52,191 nucleotides of DNA from an uncultured Myxococcales bacterium (GCA_937975765.1 CALJUR010000084.1:1-52191), one strand, 5' to 3'; positions 15,103 through 24,763 are shown, counted from the first letter of the stretch. Translations and numbers: made by a program. Notes: a model not told the origin generated them from the letters alone.

Positions 15103-16605
15103 CGATCCCACGGCGACGAGGACGCGGCCGGGGTAGTCCCGGCGGCTCGACAGCACCACGCCGGCCCGCGCGGCAGCCTCGTCCAGGGCGTCCAGGCGCA
15201 CGGGCACGGTCATCACCAGGACGTTCCGGGAGGCCAGATCCCGCAGCCGGGCGGCGTCCAGCGGGGCCACCACGCCCTGCAGCATCGGGATCCCCGCAGT
15301 CGCCGCCAGGAAGCCCGGGTCCAGGCCCAGGAACTCCACGGGTCGGTCGCAGTACCAGGCGACCGCCGGGTCGTGCAGGTCCACGGTCGCGGCCAGCCGG
15401 TTCGCCTCGCCGGCAGCCCGCAGTTCCTCGCACGCGGCCTTCGTCCCCGGCCCGTAGTCCGGGGACTCCAGGTCCCGGGCGCTGCCCCCCAGCAGCAGGG
15501 CCAGCAGCGCCAGGCCCAGCGCCCCGCCCGCCACCGGCCGCCAGCGCGACGGCATCCGCGACGCCGCCACGTCCCCCGCCGCCGCCCCCGCCAGCCCCAG
15601 CCCTGCCAGCAGAGGTACCAGGTAGTGCGGCAGCGCGGTGCGCGACGCCAGCAGCGGCAGCCCGGCGCACGCCAGCAGCGCCCAGGCCGCGCGGGCGGCA
15701 CGATTCCCGCGGACGGCCGGCACGATCGCCGCCAGCAAGGCCGCCAGCAGCAGGATCGATGTCCCGCCCTCGCGCTCGGCGAACCAGGCGGCGTAGATCC
15801 CGGGCCCGTCGCCGACCACGGCGGCCGAGGCCCGCCGCAGCAGGTGGTACCCGACGAACGTGTCCAGGAAGGCCGTACCGTGCATCGCCACCATCGCGAC
15901 GTGCCACGGCAGGGCGACCGCCGCCGCCACGCCCAGCGCCAGCGCCAGCCGACCCGGCCGCTGGAACGCCCGGTCCGCCTGCAGCACCAGAAGCGCCAGC
16001 ACGAACGGCACCGGGGCCACGACCTTGACCAGCGCCGACAGTCCCAGCAGCACGCCGCCGGCGATCGCGCAGCCCCTCCCCGCGCCCGGGCGATTCGCCG
16101 GCAACGCCCCCGTCGGCCGGTCGCGCAGGGAGGCCAGCACGCACAGGAACCCCGCCAGCCCCAGCGCCAGCCCCGGCACGTCGGTCATCGGCCGCCGCGC
16201 GTTGAAGACCAGCAGGTTCGTCGCCAGCGCCAGCCCCGCCCCGGTGATCGCCGCCCCGCGCGACGCCCCAAGCGCCCGCGCCAGCGCCATCAGCAGCGCC
16301 AGCACCGCCACGCCCGCGACCACCCCGGGCACCCGCACCGCCAGGTCGGTCGGCCCCAGCACCGCCTGCGACGCCTGCAGCATCCAGAACAGCACCGGCC
16401 CCTTCTCGAACAGCGGCCGCCCCTGCCAGGTCACGTCCAGCCACCGCCCGTCCTGCAGCGCCTCGCGCGCCGCCTGCGCGTAGATGGCGTCGTCGCTGCC
16501 CGGCAGGGACCCCTCCCCCAGGTGCCAGGACAGCACGACCGTCGCGAAGGCCAGGAACAGCAGCTCGGGCAGGCGGGCGCGGAGGAAGCGGGAGGCGGCG
16601 GTCAC
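15079..16605 (-). CDS. Glycosyltransferase family 39 (ArnT/PMT-like) membrane protein
   Basis: 508 aa with about eleven hydrophobic segments. After the first helix comes GSDDAIYAQAAREALQDG.W, the acidic loop typical of GT-C enzymes that use polyprenyl-phosphate sugars, followed by WQGRPLFEKGPVLFW as in ArnT-like transferases. The C-terminal third is a mixed soluble domain with DRPVEFLGLDP. The likely role is transfer of a sugar from undecaprenyl or dolichyl-type phosphate to lipid A, protein or another surface acceptor; the acceptor cannot be named. It begins 19 bases after gcvPB and probably shares its transcript. The stop codon lies in an inverted family-B end. Confidence 0.85.
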   Translation of the reverse strand: MTAASRFLRARLPELLFLAFATVVLSWHLGEGSLPGSDDAIYAQAAREALQDGRWLDVTWQGRPLFEKGPVLFWMLQASQAVLGPTDLAVRVPGVVAGVAVLALLMALARALGASRGAAITGAGLALATNLLVFNARRPMTDVPGLALGLAGFLCVLASLRDRPTGALPANRPGAGRGCAIAGGVLLGLSALVKVVAPVPFVLALLVLQADRAFQRPGRLALALGVAAAVALPWHVAMVAMHGTAFLDTFVGYHLLRRASAAVVGDGPGIYAAWFAEREGGTSILLLAALLAAIVPAVRGNRAARAAWALLACAGLPLLASRTALPHYLVPLLAGLGLAGAAAGDVAASRMPSRWRPVAGGALGLALLALLLGGSARDLESPDYGPGTKAACEELRAAGEANRLAATVDLHDPAVAWYCDRPVEFLGLDPGFLAATAGIPMLQGVVAPLDAARLRDLASRNVLVMTVPVRLDALDEAAARAGVVLSSRRDYPGRVLVAVGSPAARTGM

Positions 16606-16624
16606 GGGCGGCCTCCGGGAGGGC

Positions 16625-18091
16625 CTACGACGCGGGCTTCCAGGTCAGGACCGGGGTGCGGGCGGCCAGGACCTCGTCCGGGCGCGAGATCGACGTGACC
16701 GACGGCGCGTGGTGCAGCGCGTCGGGGTTCGTCGCGACCTCGTCCAGGATCCCTTCCATCACGCCGATGAACTCGTCCAGCGTCGCCTTGTCCTCGGTCT
16801 CGGTGGGCTCGATCATGATGGCGCCGTGCACGACCAGCGGGAAGTACACGGTCGGCGGGTGGTAGCCTCGGTCCATCAGCCGCTTGGCGATGTCCATCGT
16901 CTCGATGCCGTGCTTCTTGTGGTTCTTCTCGCTGAAGACGACCTCGTGCATGCAGCAGCCCGGGTAGGGCAGGTGCAGCCGGTCCTGCAGGCGCACGCGC
17001 ACGTAGTTGGCGTTCAGCACCGCCCGCTCGGCCGCCCGCTTGCACCCCTCGGCGCCCAGCGCCCGCAGGTACGCCAGCGCCCGGACCATCACCAGGAACT
17101 GGCCCTGGAACGTCCGCACGCGCCCGATGGTCTGCGGATAGTCGTCGCGCAACGCGAACGTGCCGTCGGCCTTCCTCTCGACCCGCGGCACCGGCAGGAA
17201 CGGCACCAGGCCCTCGACCACGCCGACCGGCCCGCTGCCGGGCCCGCCGCCGCCATGGGGCGTCGAGAACGTCTTGTGCAGGTTGAACTGGATCACGTCC
17301 AGGCCCAGGCACGCCGGCCGGTACTTGCCCATGATGGCGTTGAAGTTCGCGCCGTCGCCGTAGACGAAGCCGCCCTTCTCGTGGACGATCCTCGCCACCT
17401 CGAAGAGGTTCGACTCGAACAGGCCCAGCGTGTTCGGGTTCGTGATCATGATGGCCGCGACCTCGTCGGTCATCACCGCGGCCACGTCCGCCGGGTCCAG
17501 CACGCCCTTCTCGCTGCTCTTGACCGGCACCACCTGGTACCCGTTCAGCGCCGACGACGCCGGGTTCGTGCCGTGCGCCGTGTCGGGGATCAGCACCTTC
17601 TTGCGGGCGTCGCCGCGGGCCTCCTGGGCCGCGCGGATCACCTTCATGCCCGTCAGTTCGCCGTGCGCGCCCGCCGCGGGCAGCAGCGTCACCGCCGTGA
17701 AGCCGGACAGTTCCGCCAGCGCGCGCTCGAGATCCCACATGACTTCCAGGGCGCCCTGCACCATGCCGTCGGGCAGCATCGGGTGCAGGCCGGTGAAGCC
17801 CGGCAGCGCCGCCGCGTCCTCGCACACCTTCGGGTTGTACTTCATCGTGCACGAGCCCAGCGGGTACAGCCCGATGTCCACGCCGTAGTTCATCCGGGAC
17901 AGCCGGGTGAAGTGCCGGACCACCTCCAGTTCCGCGACCTCGGGCAGCAGCGGCGGTTCCTTCCGCAGCATCGCCGCCGGGATCCGCGGCTGGCCGGCCT
18001 CGCCGCACGGCACCTGCACGCCGGTCCGACCCGGTGCGCCCCGCTCGAAGATGGACGGTTCGCTGTGCTCCAACCCGCTACGCGCTGCCAT
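16625..18091 (-). CDS. gcvPB: Glycine dehydrogenase (aminomethyl-transferring) subunit 2
   Basis: 488 aa, the length of the separate P-protein subunit 2. With GcvPA it forms the PLP-dependent decarboxylase of the glycine cleavage system in the cytoplasm. Diagnostic stretches are YPLGSCTMKYNPK, AHGTNPASSALNGY, YGDGANFNAIMG, and NLHKTFSTPHGGGGPG with the PLP-binding Lys. ATG at 18091 follows GGGAGGCG. gcvT, gcvH and gcvPA are not in the window, so this subunit is separated from its partners. Neighbours are a foldase upstream and a glycosyltransferase downstream, with no metabolic link. Confidence 0.95.
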   Translation of the reverse strand: MAARSGLEHSEPSIFERGAPGRTGVQVPCGEAGQPRIPAAMLRKEPPLLPEVAELEVVRHFTRLSRMNYGVDIGLYPLGSCTMKYNPKVCEDAAALPGFTGLHPMLPDGMVQGALEVMWDLERALAELSGFTAVTLLPAAGAHGELTGMKVIRAAQEARGDARKKVLIPDTAHGTNPASSALNGYQVVPVKSSEKGVLDPADVAAVMTDEVAAIMITNPNTLGLFESNLFEVARIVHEKGGFVYGDGANFNAIMGKYRPACLGLDVIQFNLHKTFSTPHGGGGPGSGPVGVVEGLVPFLPVPRVERKADGTFALRDDYPQTIGRVRTFQGQFLVMVRALAYLRALGAEGCKRAAERAVLNANYVRVRLQDRLHLPYPGCCMHEVVFSEKNHKKHGIETMDIAKRLMDRGYHPPTVYFPLVVHGAIMIEPTETEDKATLDEFIGVMEGILDEVATNPDALHHAPSVTSISRPDEVLAARTPVLTWKPAS

Positions 18092-18155
18092 GATCGCCTC
18101 CCGGATGGCGTTGTCTTCGGTTCGGCCGTCGGCCGAGGATGCGGGAACGCCCGCG

Positions 18156-19169
18156 TCACTCCTTCAGGAACCGCTCGATGGTCGCCTCGGCCTTCAGCTT
18201 CTCGACCAGTTCGCGCCGCGCCTTGAACGTGTTGCGGTTGCGCAGGCTGTCCTTGATCTGCTCCTTCACCTCGTCGAACGGCTTCACCCGCTCTTCCTTC
18301 TTCTCGATCACCTTGATCACGTGCCAGCCGAAGGGCGTCCGCACGGGATCCTTCGATACCTCGCCGGGCTTCAGCGCGAACGCGGCCTCCTCGAACTTCG
18401 GGACCATCACGCCCTTGCGGAAGAAGCCCAGGTCGCCGCCCTTCTCCCGGGTCATCGCGTCGTCGGTCGCCTCCTTCGCGACGGCCCCGAAGTCCGCGCC
18501 GGCCTTGACCTTCTTCAGCGCCTCGGCCGCCTTCTTCCTCGCGGCCTCGGCCTTGTCCTCGGGGGCGTTCTCGGCCACCTTGACCAGGATGTGCTGGGCG
18601 TGGACCTGCTCGGCCTCGGTGTACAGCTTGATGCCGGACTCGTAGGACTTGCGGACCTCGTCGTCCGCCACGTCCAGCCGCCCCAGTTTCTCCAGCAGCT
18701 TCGTCAGCGCCAGCGACGACTTCAACCGGTTCCGGATCTCGACGATCGTCGTCTTGCCGTGCGTCAGGTAGTTCTGGAACTGCTCCTCGCTCTTGAAGCG
18801 CGCCTTGTACTTGGCGAACTCGGCGTCCAGGTCGGTGTCGGTCACCTCGACGCCCTGCTTCTTGACCTCCTGGGCCAGCAGTTCCTCCTCGACCAGCCGG
18901 TTCAGGATGTTCTCCTGGATCTTCTTCAGGCGGTCCTCGGGAATGGCCCGGGCACCCCCCTGCGTGATCTTGTCCAGTTCGCCATAGAACAGCGCCGAGT
19001 CGATCGGGGCACCGTTGACCTTGACCACGGGGCCCGTAAGGCGCCCACCCTCGGCCGCAGGGACCGCGGCGGGAGCGGGGGTGGCAGTCGCCGGGGCGGC
19101 GGGCTCCTTCTTGCAGGCCAGCATCGCCAGCAGCACCGACACGGTGATCAGCGGCAGGGAACGCGACAT
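18156..19169 (-). CDS. Parvulin-type peptidylprolyl isomerase lipoprotein (SurA/PrsA-like)
   Basis: 337 aa from ATG at 19169, which has GGAGG seven bases upstream. The N-terminus is a lipoprotein signal ending LLAMLAC, then an Ala/Pro linker. A SurA-N-like helical region (about 55-175) contains ILNRLVEEELLAQEVKKQGVEVT. The rotamase domain (about 188-285) has QVHAQHILVKV, GGDLGFFRKGVMVPKFE and FGWHVIKV. Such proteins speed cis-trans prolyl isomerisation and chaperone exported or outer-membrane proteins in the periplasm. The Lys-rich C-terminus completes the SurA-like helical unit. With so many large surface proteins nearby, a general export-folding role is plausible. Confidence 0.92.
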   Translation of the reverse strand: MSRSLPLITVSVLLAMLACKKEPAAPATATPAPAAVPAAEGGRLTGPVVKVNGAPIDSALFYGELDKITQGGARAIPEDRLKKIQENILNRLVEEELLAQEVKKQGVEVTDTDLDAEFAKYKARFKSEEQFQNYLTHGKTTIVEIRNRLKSSLALTKLLEKLGRLDVADDEVRKSYESGIKLYTEAEQVHAQHILVKVAENAPEDKAEAARKKAAEALKKVKAGADFGAVAKEATDDAMTREKGGDLGFFRKGVMVPKFEEAAFALKPGEVSKDPVRTPFGWHVIKVIEKKEERVKPFDEVKEQIKDSLRNRNTFKARRELVEKLKAEATIERFLKE

Positions 19170-19260
19170 GGGATACCTCCACCGGAGACAGGCGCGGGCG
19201 GATTCTAGCGCACGGTCGCGGGGCTGGCAAACGGTGCGGACGCCGGGAAAGGACCCCGAA

Positions 19261-19287
19261 GCGGGGCACGGGGGCCCCGCCCTACAA
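19261..19287 (-). repeat. Family-B end, inverted orientation
   Basis: Reads TGTAGGGCGGGG on the minus strand and starts eight bases downstream of the FadL stop codon. Only one end is present. It may act as a 3' hairpin for the lipase-FadL transcript, although there is no T-run. Confidence 0.6.
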
Positions 19288-19295
19288 GGCAAGGC

Positions 19296-20672
19296 TCAGG
19301 TCGATGGAGTCGCGGCCGGTTCCGGGGCGGGCGCCGGGGCCGGGTCCGCGGGAGGCGGGGCGGGCGGCGCGGGCTCGTCGGTCTTCGGCGGCGGCGGGAC
19401 CTCCTTCTTCGGCGGGGTGCCGTAGCCCACCGTGACGCCGATCAGGTGCGCGCGGCCCTGGTACTTCGCCGGGAAGTTCGGATTCACGTCGGCCTTGACC
19501 GTCCGGGACAGGAAGCTGGTCATCAGGTAGTAGGCGTCCAGCTTGATGCCCAGGGGGTGATACTCGTAGCCCAGGCCCACGGTCCAGACCAGGCGGTCGG
19601 CGTCGGGCAGTTCCGGACCCAGCGTCTTGTCGGGCGCCGGCGACTGGTCCCACACCAGGCCCAGCCGCGCCTTCACGGTGTTCTGCCACTTGTACTCGAG
19701 GCCCAGCCGGACGCAGTGGGTGTTCTTCCAGTTCTTGACCTGCGCTTCCGACAACTGGCCCGACGGGTCGTTGTCGAACTCGATCTTCAACTGGTCGTAC
19801 GTCTCCCACAGCGTGTAGTTGTAGTCCAGTTCCAGCGTCACGTCGGGGTGGACGTCGAACCCGATGCCGAAGGCCAGCGTGTCCGGCGTCGTGATCTTCG
19901 TGGTGCCCTTCTGGTCGTGGAACAGGGTGTTGTCGAACCCCTCGGGCAGCGTGAACTTGCCTTCGCCGTTGTTGAACTCGAAGTTCACCTGGCTGAGGTA
20001 GCTGAAGCCGATGTGCAGCCAGTCCAGCGGCCGCGCCATGATGCCGAGGCTGGCGCCGAAGCCGACCGCGCTGGCCGACAGCTTGATGCTGCCCTCGGCC
20101 GGGTTGCCGCTCCCGTCCATCAGCAGGAACCCGCGCTGCAGCATGACCGTCGCCGGCATCACGCGCAGGGTGACGCCGATCGCCAGTTGCGGGATGGGGC
20201 GCGCCGCAGCCCCCAGGTACAGGGTCGGCACCTTCAGGTCGATCTTCTGGATCTGCTCCTGGCCGGCCCACCCCTCCGGCCACTCCAGCACCAGGCCGAA
20301 CGGGGCGTTGAAGCCCAGGCCGATGGCCGCCTTCTTGCCGAAGGTGTACGTGAGATAGAGGTGCGGGTCCCAGATGACCCCGCTCTTCGAGTCCGCGGAC
20401 TGCCGCAGCCCGGCCGGGTCGCTGTACTTGAACGTGGGCACGATGGCGGTGAACCCCAGCGAGGCGTTGACGCCGTCCAGGAAGGCGATGCCCGCCGGGT
20501 TGAAGAACAGCGTCGAGGGCTCCATCAGCTTCGCCGTGACCGCCAGGCCTCGGGCCGAAGCGGCCGAGTCCTGCTCGCCGACGTAGAAGCCCGAGGCGCG
20601 CGCGTCCAGGGCCATGGCCAGCACGGCGAGGACCGCGAGGGCGGCGATCGGGAACGTGGCTCGATTCCTCAT
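19296..20672 (-). CDS. OmpP1/FadL family outer-membrane transporter
   Basis: 458 aa with a cleavable signal peptide (ending DARA-SGF). The mature N-terminus SGFYVGEQDSAASARGLAVTA and the PSTLFFNPAGIAFLDG segment match the FadL hatch region. The rest reads as amphipathic beta-strands of a 14-strand barrel. FadL proteins carry long-chain fatty acids or other hydrophobic compounds across the outer membrane. An unusual Pro/Ala-rich tail of about 45 residues (KKEVPPPPKTDEPAPPAPPP...) follows the last strand and may reach into the periplasm. It starts 13 bases after the stop of the lipase-like lipoprotein, so the pair are co-expressed: one could release fatty acids and the other take them up. Confidence 0.9.
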   Translation of the reverse strand: MRNRATFPIAALAVLAVLAMALDARASGFYVGEQDSAASARGLAVTAKLMEPSTLFFNPAGIAFLDGVNASLGFTAIVPTFKYSDPAGLRQSADSKSGVIWDPHLYLTYTFGKKAAIGLGFNAPFGLVLEWPEGWAGQEQIQKIDLKVPTLYLGAAARPIPQLAIGVTLRVMPATVMLQRGFLLMDGSGNPAEGSIKLSASAVGFGASLGIMARPLDWLHIGFSYLSQVNFEFNNGEGKFTLPEGFDNTLFHDQKGTTKITTPDTLAFGIGFDVHPDVTLELDYNYTLWETYDQLKIEFDNDPSGQLSEAQVKNWKNTHCVRLGLEYKWQNTVKARLGLVWDQSPAPDKTLGPELPDADRLVWTVGLGYEYHPLGIKLDAYYLMTSFLSRTVKADVNPNFPAKYQGRAHLIGVTVGYGTPPKKEVPPPPKTDEPAPPAPPPADPAPAPAPEPAATPST

Positions 20673-20685
20673 GGCGTCCTCCCCC

Positions 20686-23600
20686 TCAATCCTTCAGGAA
20701 GTCGATGACGAACGCCCTCGCCTCGGCCTGTGCCGCGGCAACCTTGGCCTGGTCCAGCGACGGGTAGTCGTCCGGATCGCAGCCGTACATGAAGAAGGAA
20801 TGGCAGATCGTGTCGGTCGCCCCGGTGCCGGCCGCGAAGGCCTTGAAGGCGTCGCTGCCCTTCGGGATGCCCAGCGCCTTGCCCAGGGCCTCCGTCGTGC
20901 CGTTCGGGATGAAGCCGTCACCCTGCGATTCGACGATCCGGAAGCGGTCGCCCGGCTTCGCGCCCTTCGCCACCGCCGCCCAGTTGACCGGGTCGGCGCG
21001 GTCCATCGCCCACTGCGCCAGCATCAGGAACTGCATGTAGGCGGCACTGCCCTCGGTGATGCCCAGCGCCGCCAGGGCGTCCAGCAGCGGCTGCTTGAAG
21101 GACTGCCGCTGGGTCTCCGTGAACACCCGGATCAGGTGCGCCCCCGGGGCGATCATCGCGACCTTCGGCAGGTCCTGCACCAGGCCGGCGGTCAGCGTCC
21201 CCGTCATCGCGCCCAGCGAGGTCCCCACGAACACGACCTTCGTCGGGTCCAGCGACGTCGCCAGGTCCGGGAACTGCGTCGAAAGGACCTCCCGGACGAA
21301 CCGGATGGCCTGCGCCTGGTCCAGCGCCGCCTGGCGCATGTTGTCGCGCACCGCGAAGACGTCCGCGCTGAAGAAGCCGGTCCCCGAGTCGGTGCCCGGG
21401 ATGCGGATCGGGTGCTCGCCGTGCATCGGGGCGTCGATCGCGAACGTCGCGAAGCCGGCCTTCGCCAGGTCGTTCGCCAGCAGGGCGGCCTCGTTGCGGG
21501 ACGCGGCGATGCCGTGCTGGTAGATCGCGATCCCGAACGGGCCCGTGCCCGTCGGCAGCGCGAACAGGAACTTCAGGGCCCGTGCCGTCAGCACCGGCTG
21601 GCCCGCCTCGTTGGCCTGGAAGTGGCCCAGGACCGGGTGCGCCGGGTCCGTCAGGTCCGGCGTCGCCAGCAGCATCTGCGTGTTGAAGGTGCAGTCCTTG
21701 CAGACCTCGGCGATCGTGTCGTGCGGCGCCACGTCCCAGGGAGTTCCGGCCGTCGCGACGTCCACCAGCGAACCGGCGCCCTGGGTCGGCTTGGCCAGCA
21801 GGCCCGCGACCGCCTGCAGGTCCGCGGTGGTCGTGCCCGTGACGAACGTGAAGAAGCCCAGGACCTTGTCCCGGTCGATGCCCAGCAGCGAGGGGTCCTC
21901 TTCCGTCCCCTGCAGGGCGTCGAAGATCGGCTTGTAGGCCTGGCGCAGCATCTCCAGCTGGGCGGCGTCGGCATCCGACAGCGTCGAGGGCATCTGGGAC
22001 TTGCCCTCCACCACCAGCGGCAGCTCGTTGCGGGCCATCCAGAACACGGGGGACACGTGGATCGGCAGCGCGCTGTCCTGGGTCGCCAGGGTGCTGAACA
22101 GCAGCACGGCGAACCGGTGGTTCGGCGGCAGCGGGATGCCCGAGACGTTCTGCAGGATCAACTGGCCGCCCGCGTAGGTCGCCGTCATCCGGTCCGGTCC
22201 CCAGACGTCCATGTTCGGCAGCGTGGACGGGTCGCTGGGGTCCACCGTGGTGATGTCCGCGACGCCGATGCCGAAGGGCGGCACGCCGGTCTCCTCGTCC
22301 GGGAACAGGCCCGCCAGGGTCGGGATCAGCGTGACGGTCGCCGGGTCCAGCGGCAGGCTGAAGCCCTGCGTCGCCGGGCCGTTGTTCGAGAAGCCGTCCA
22401 GCGTGTTCATGCCGGCCTTCAAGGCCTTCACGGAGGCCGGATCCGACGCCGCGATCGGCAGCGCGACCTTCCCGGTCTGCGGGTCGATCAGCAGTTCGTT
22501 CGGGAACGGGATCGTGCCGGTCGTCGGGTCGAACATCGCCTCGTTGGCCGCCGACACGGTGAACGTCCAGGCCAGCGAGACGTCGGCCCGCGGGATGGCC
22601 TTGCCGTCCGGCAGGGCCTCCAGCCACGACAGCAGCGGCGCCATGCCGGACCGCAGCGCCTCCAGCTGGGTCGCGTCGGCCTTCGAGGCCGGGATCAGCG
22701 AATCGCCCTCGTCGGTCAGCAGTTTCTGGGTGACCTTCACGAACCCGAACACGAACGGCGGCAGCACCGCGCCGCCGGCCGCCCCCTTCAGCATCGACGT
22801 CGCCACCCCCAGGTAGGTGTGGCCGGGCGTCCACGGGGACGGCCCGTGCACCGACGCCTGCGCGACCGGCAGCCCGGCGATCGTCGAGTATTCCAGCAGA
22901 TCGGACCCGTAGACCAGGCCCGTGACCTCGTTCACCGGCACCTGCGTGATGTCGGCCGCGGGCTGGGCCATCTCGGCCAGCAGCGCCGTGACGTCGAACA
23001 TGCGCACCGCGCTGCCGGCCAGCGAGGCCAGGTCCACGGCGGCCGTGTCGAACGGCAGGGAGACCGGCTGCTGCTGCGGGAAGCCGTCCAGCCGGTTCAT
23101 GTAGTTCTCGATGAACGCCTTCTGCGCGGGCGGGAAGACGTCGATCGTCGTGCCGTTGGCCAGCGTCTTCGTCGTCGGGATCGCGATGGGCCCGTTCGGC
23201 GAGGTGCGGACCAGGTTGTTGGGCAGCGGGATGACGCCGTTGTCCGCGTCCAGCATCACCTGCGCCGGCCACGTGGTGAAGACCCACGCGACGGCCACGT
23301 CCTTGCGCGCGATGGGGTCGGTCGTGGACGCCTCGAACAGGTCCAGGAAGGGCACCATCGCCTGCCGCACCGCCTCCAGTTGCAGGGCCAGTTCGACGGC
23401 CTCGACCTGGTTGTCCGACACGAAAACGTTGGCGACGCACTTCGGGTGGCCCTTGTCGTCCACCACGATCGCCCCGTCGGTGCCCAGTTCGCAGGTCGCC
23501 AGCGGCGTCTTCGACTTCAGGTAGGAGAAGACCTGCGACGCGGCGATCGGCACGGGCTCCTGTTCGCCCTCCCGGGGGGCCCGTTTCACGCCGGTGGTCA

Positions 23601-24243
23601 CCACCGCGTAGTACGTGTGCCCGGGCTGCCAGGGCAAGGCGGCCTTGGCCGACGACTCCCAGTACTTCGTCTGCGCGACCAGCGTCTTGTCCTCGGAATA
23701 GGTCAGCGTCTCCACGGGGGCGCCGACCATCAATCCCTGCACGCGCTGGGGCGCGCCTGCGGCCGCCAGCGCCGCCGCCCGCTGGGCCGGGTCGGCCAGG
23801 GCCATCGCGGCGCGGATCGCCGTCACGTCATACAGGCGGATCGAGTCTCCGGCCAGCGACGCCGTGTCGATGGTGTTCCGGCAGGGGGAGTCCACCGCGT
23901 CGGCCGCGGTGTGCTCGCAACTGAACTTGATCGACAGCGGCATCTCGACCGGGAACCCCGGCGCCAGGTTCAGGTAGTTCTCGACGAACTCCTTCATCGG
24001 CGGGGGGAAGGTGCCAAGCGTCTTCTTCGTGCCGTCCGCCGCCGTCACCTCCACGGTCGTCGGCAGCTTGCCGGTCGCCGCCTTCGCGATGTCGTTCGGC
24101 AGCGGGACGATCCCCGCCGACGGGTCGAACATCGCGATGGTGGTGATCGCGCAGTCGGGGCACGAGGAGAGATCCTCCTTGCACCCGGCTGCTGCCAGGG
24201 TCACCGCGAAGGCAACCCACAGGAACCACCCGGCCCGAGTCAT
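20686..24243 (-). CDS. Large lipase/esterase-like lipoprotein with three repeated N-terminal modules
   Basis: 1185 aa. The signal peptide ends LAAAGC (lipobox). Three related modules start near residues 38, 328 and 568 with MFDPSAGIVPLPND, MLDADNGVIPLPNN and MFDPTTGTIPFPNE. Each continues with a LD.FP/GF..Q..SLPFD pattern, as in the N-terminal domain of bacterial virulence-factor lipases. The C-terminal third (from about 880) is an alpha/beta-hydrolase: YQHGIAASRNEA, AIDAPMHGEH and the nucleophile elbow VGTSLGAM near residue 1004. The His of the triad may be in CHSFFMYG. Lipid or ester hydrolysis at the cell surface is inferred. ATG at 24243 has an excellent AAGGAGGG site. Downstream, FadL follows after 13 bases; upstream, the KH gene ends 34 bases away. 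Confidence 0.88.
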   Translation of the reverse strand: MTRAGWFLWVAFAVTLAAAGCKEDLSSCPDCAITTIAMFDPSAGIVPLPNDIAKAATGKLPTTVEVTAADGTKKTLGTFPPPMKEFVENYLNLAPGFPVEMPLSIKFSCEHTAADAVDSPCRNTIDTASLAGDSIRLYDVTAIRAAMALADPAQRAAALAAAGAPQRVQGLMVGAPVETLTYSEDKTLVAQTKYWESSAKAALPWQPGHTYYAVVTTGVKRAPREGEQEPVPIAASQVFSYLKSKTPLATCELGTDGAIVVDDKGHPKCVANVFVSDNQVEAVELALQLEAVRQAMVPFLDLFEASTTDPIARKDVAVAWVFTTWPAQVMLDADNGVIPLPNNLVRTSPNGPIAIPTTKTLANGTTIDVFPPAQKAFIENYMNRLDGFPQQQPVSLPFDTAAVDLASLAGSAVRMFDVTALLAEMAQPAADITQVPVNEVTGLVYGSDLLEYSTIAGLPVAQASVHGPSPWTPGHTYLGVATSMLKGAAGGAVLPPFVFGFVKVTQKLLTDEGDSLIPASKADATQLEALRSGMAPLLSWLEALPDGKAIPRADVSLAWTFTVSAANEAMFDPTTGTIPFPNELLIDPQTGKVALPIAASDPASVKALKAGMNTLDGFSNNGPATQGFSLPLDPATVTLIPTLAGLFPDEETGVPPFGIGVADITTVDPSDPSTLPNMDVWGPDRMTATYAGGQLILQNVSGIPLPPNHRFAVLLFSTLATQDSALPIHVSPVFWMARNELPLVVEGKSQMPSTLSDADAAQLEMLRQAYKPIFDALQGTEEDPSLLGIDRDKVLGFFTFVTGTTTADLQAVAGLLAKPTQGAGSLVDVATAGTPWDVAPHDTIAEVCKDCTFNTQMLLATPDLTDPAHPVLGHFQANEAGQPVLTARALKFLFALPTGTGPFGIAIYQHGIAASRNEAALLANDLAKAGFATFAIDAPMHGEHPIRIPGTDSGTGFFSADVFAVRDNMRQAALDQAQAIRFVREVLSTQFPDLATSLDPTKVVFVGTSLGAMTGTLTAGLVQDLPKVAMIAPGAHLIRVFTETQRQSFKQPLLDALAALGITEGSAAYMQFLMLAQWAMDRADPVNWAAVAKGAKPGDRFRIVESQGDGFIPNGTTEALGKALGIPKGSDAFKAFAAGTGATDTICHSFFMYGCDPDDYPSLDQAKVAAAQAEARAFVIDFLKD

Positions 24244-24277
24244 GGCGCCCTCCTTGTGCGTTTCGTTCCCCTGCCGC

Positions 24278-24508
24278 TCACTCCAGGATCTGCAGGACGG
24301 CCCGCTTCTTCAGCTTGGCCGCCGCGTTCGAGATGAGGGTGCGGAGGGCCCAGGCCATGTTGCCTTCGCGGCCGATCACCTTGCCCATGTCCTCCTTCGC
24401 CACCCGCAGCTCGACCACCACCGTCGATCCGCTCTCGACCACGTTCAGCCGGACCTCGTCCTCGCGGTCCACGATCGCCTTGACCAGCATTTCAGTGAAT
24501 TCCCTCAT
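24278..24508 (-). CDS. KH-domain RNA-binding protein (YlqC/KhpA-like)
   Basis: 76 aa from ATG at 24508, the normal length for this family. It holds a single KH domain with the GxxG loop in MGKVIGREGNMAWALRTL. MREFTEMLVKAIVDREDEV at the N-terminus is typical. KhpA-like proteins bind many RNAs and are often encoded with rpsP; here rpsP is absent and rpsT is the upstream neighbour. A GGGGGTGAAAAG stretch provides the ribosome-binding site. Confidence 0.9.
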   Translation of the reverse strand: MREFTEMLVKAIVDREDEVRLNVVESGSTVVVELRVAKEDMGKVIGREGNMAWALRTLISNAAAKLKKRAVLQILE

Positions 24509-24763
24509 CTTTTCACCCCCACAGCCGCAGTCATGCCGCCACAGCATCCACCGGTCGACGCAGAACGTGCTTGTACGCGGGAAGTCTAGCACAGCACTTG
24601 TCCATGACCAACGCCATGGTTTTGCAACTTCACACTGGGCAAGGGAAATTCCTGCAGACTCACGCCGGGGGGTGGAAGGGGGGAGGGACTCGGGAAGGGT
24701 ACAGACGCGCAACCCGGGGCGGCGTTGCCGTCCGCGACCGGGCCCGGGGCCGAGGGGGCCGGA
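24509..24763 (-). promoter_or_regulatory. 255-base gap upstream of the KH gene, weak promoter
   Basis: The gap contains no reading frame that looks coding. A weak sigma-70-like pair on the minus strand is TTGGTC (24606-24611) and TAGACT (24583-24588) with a 17-base spacer. The stretch just below rpsT is C-rich and shows no clear hairpin plus T-run terminator. Confidence 0.25.

Noticed and set aside
18092..18155. Glycine riboswitch before gcvPB
   Set aside because: The 63-base gap is too short and shows no paired aptamer-like helices.
20614..24336. Very long open frame on the plus strand opposite the lipase-like gene
   Set aside because: Gln/Arg/His-rich antisense shadow caused by high G+C and few stop codons; no domain, no ribosome-binding site, while the minus-strand frame has a signal peptide and hydrolase motifs.
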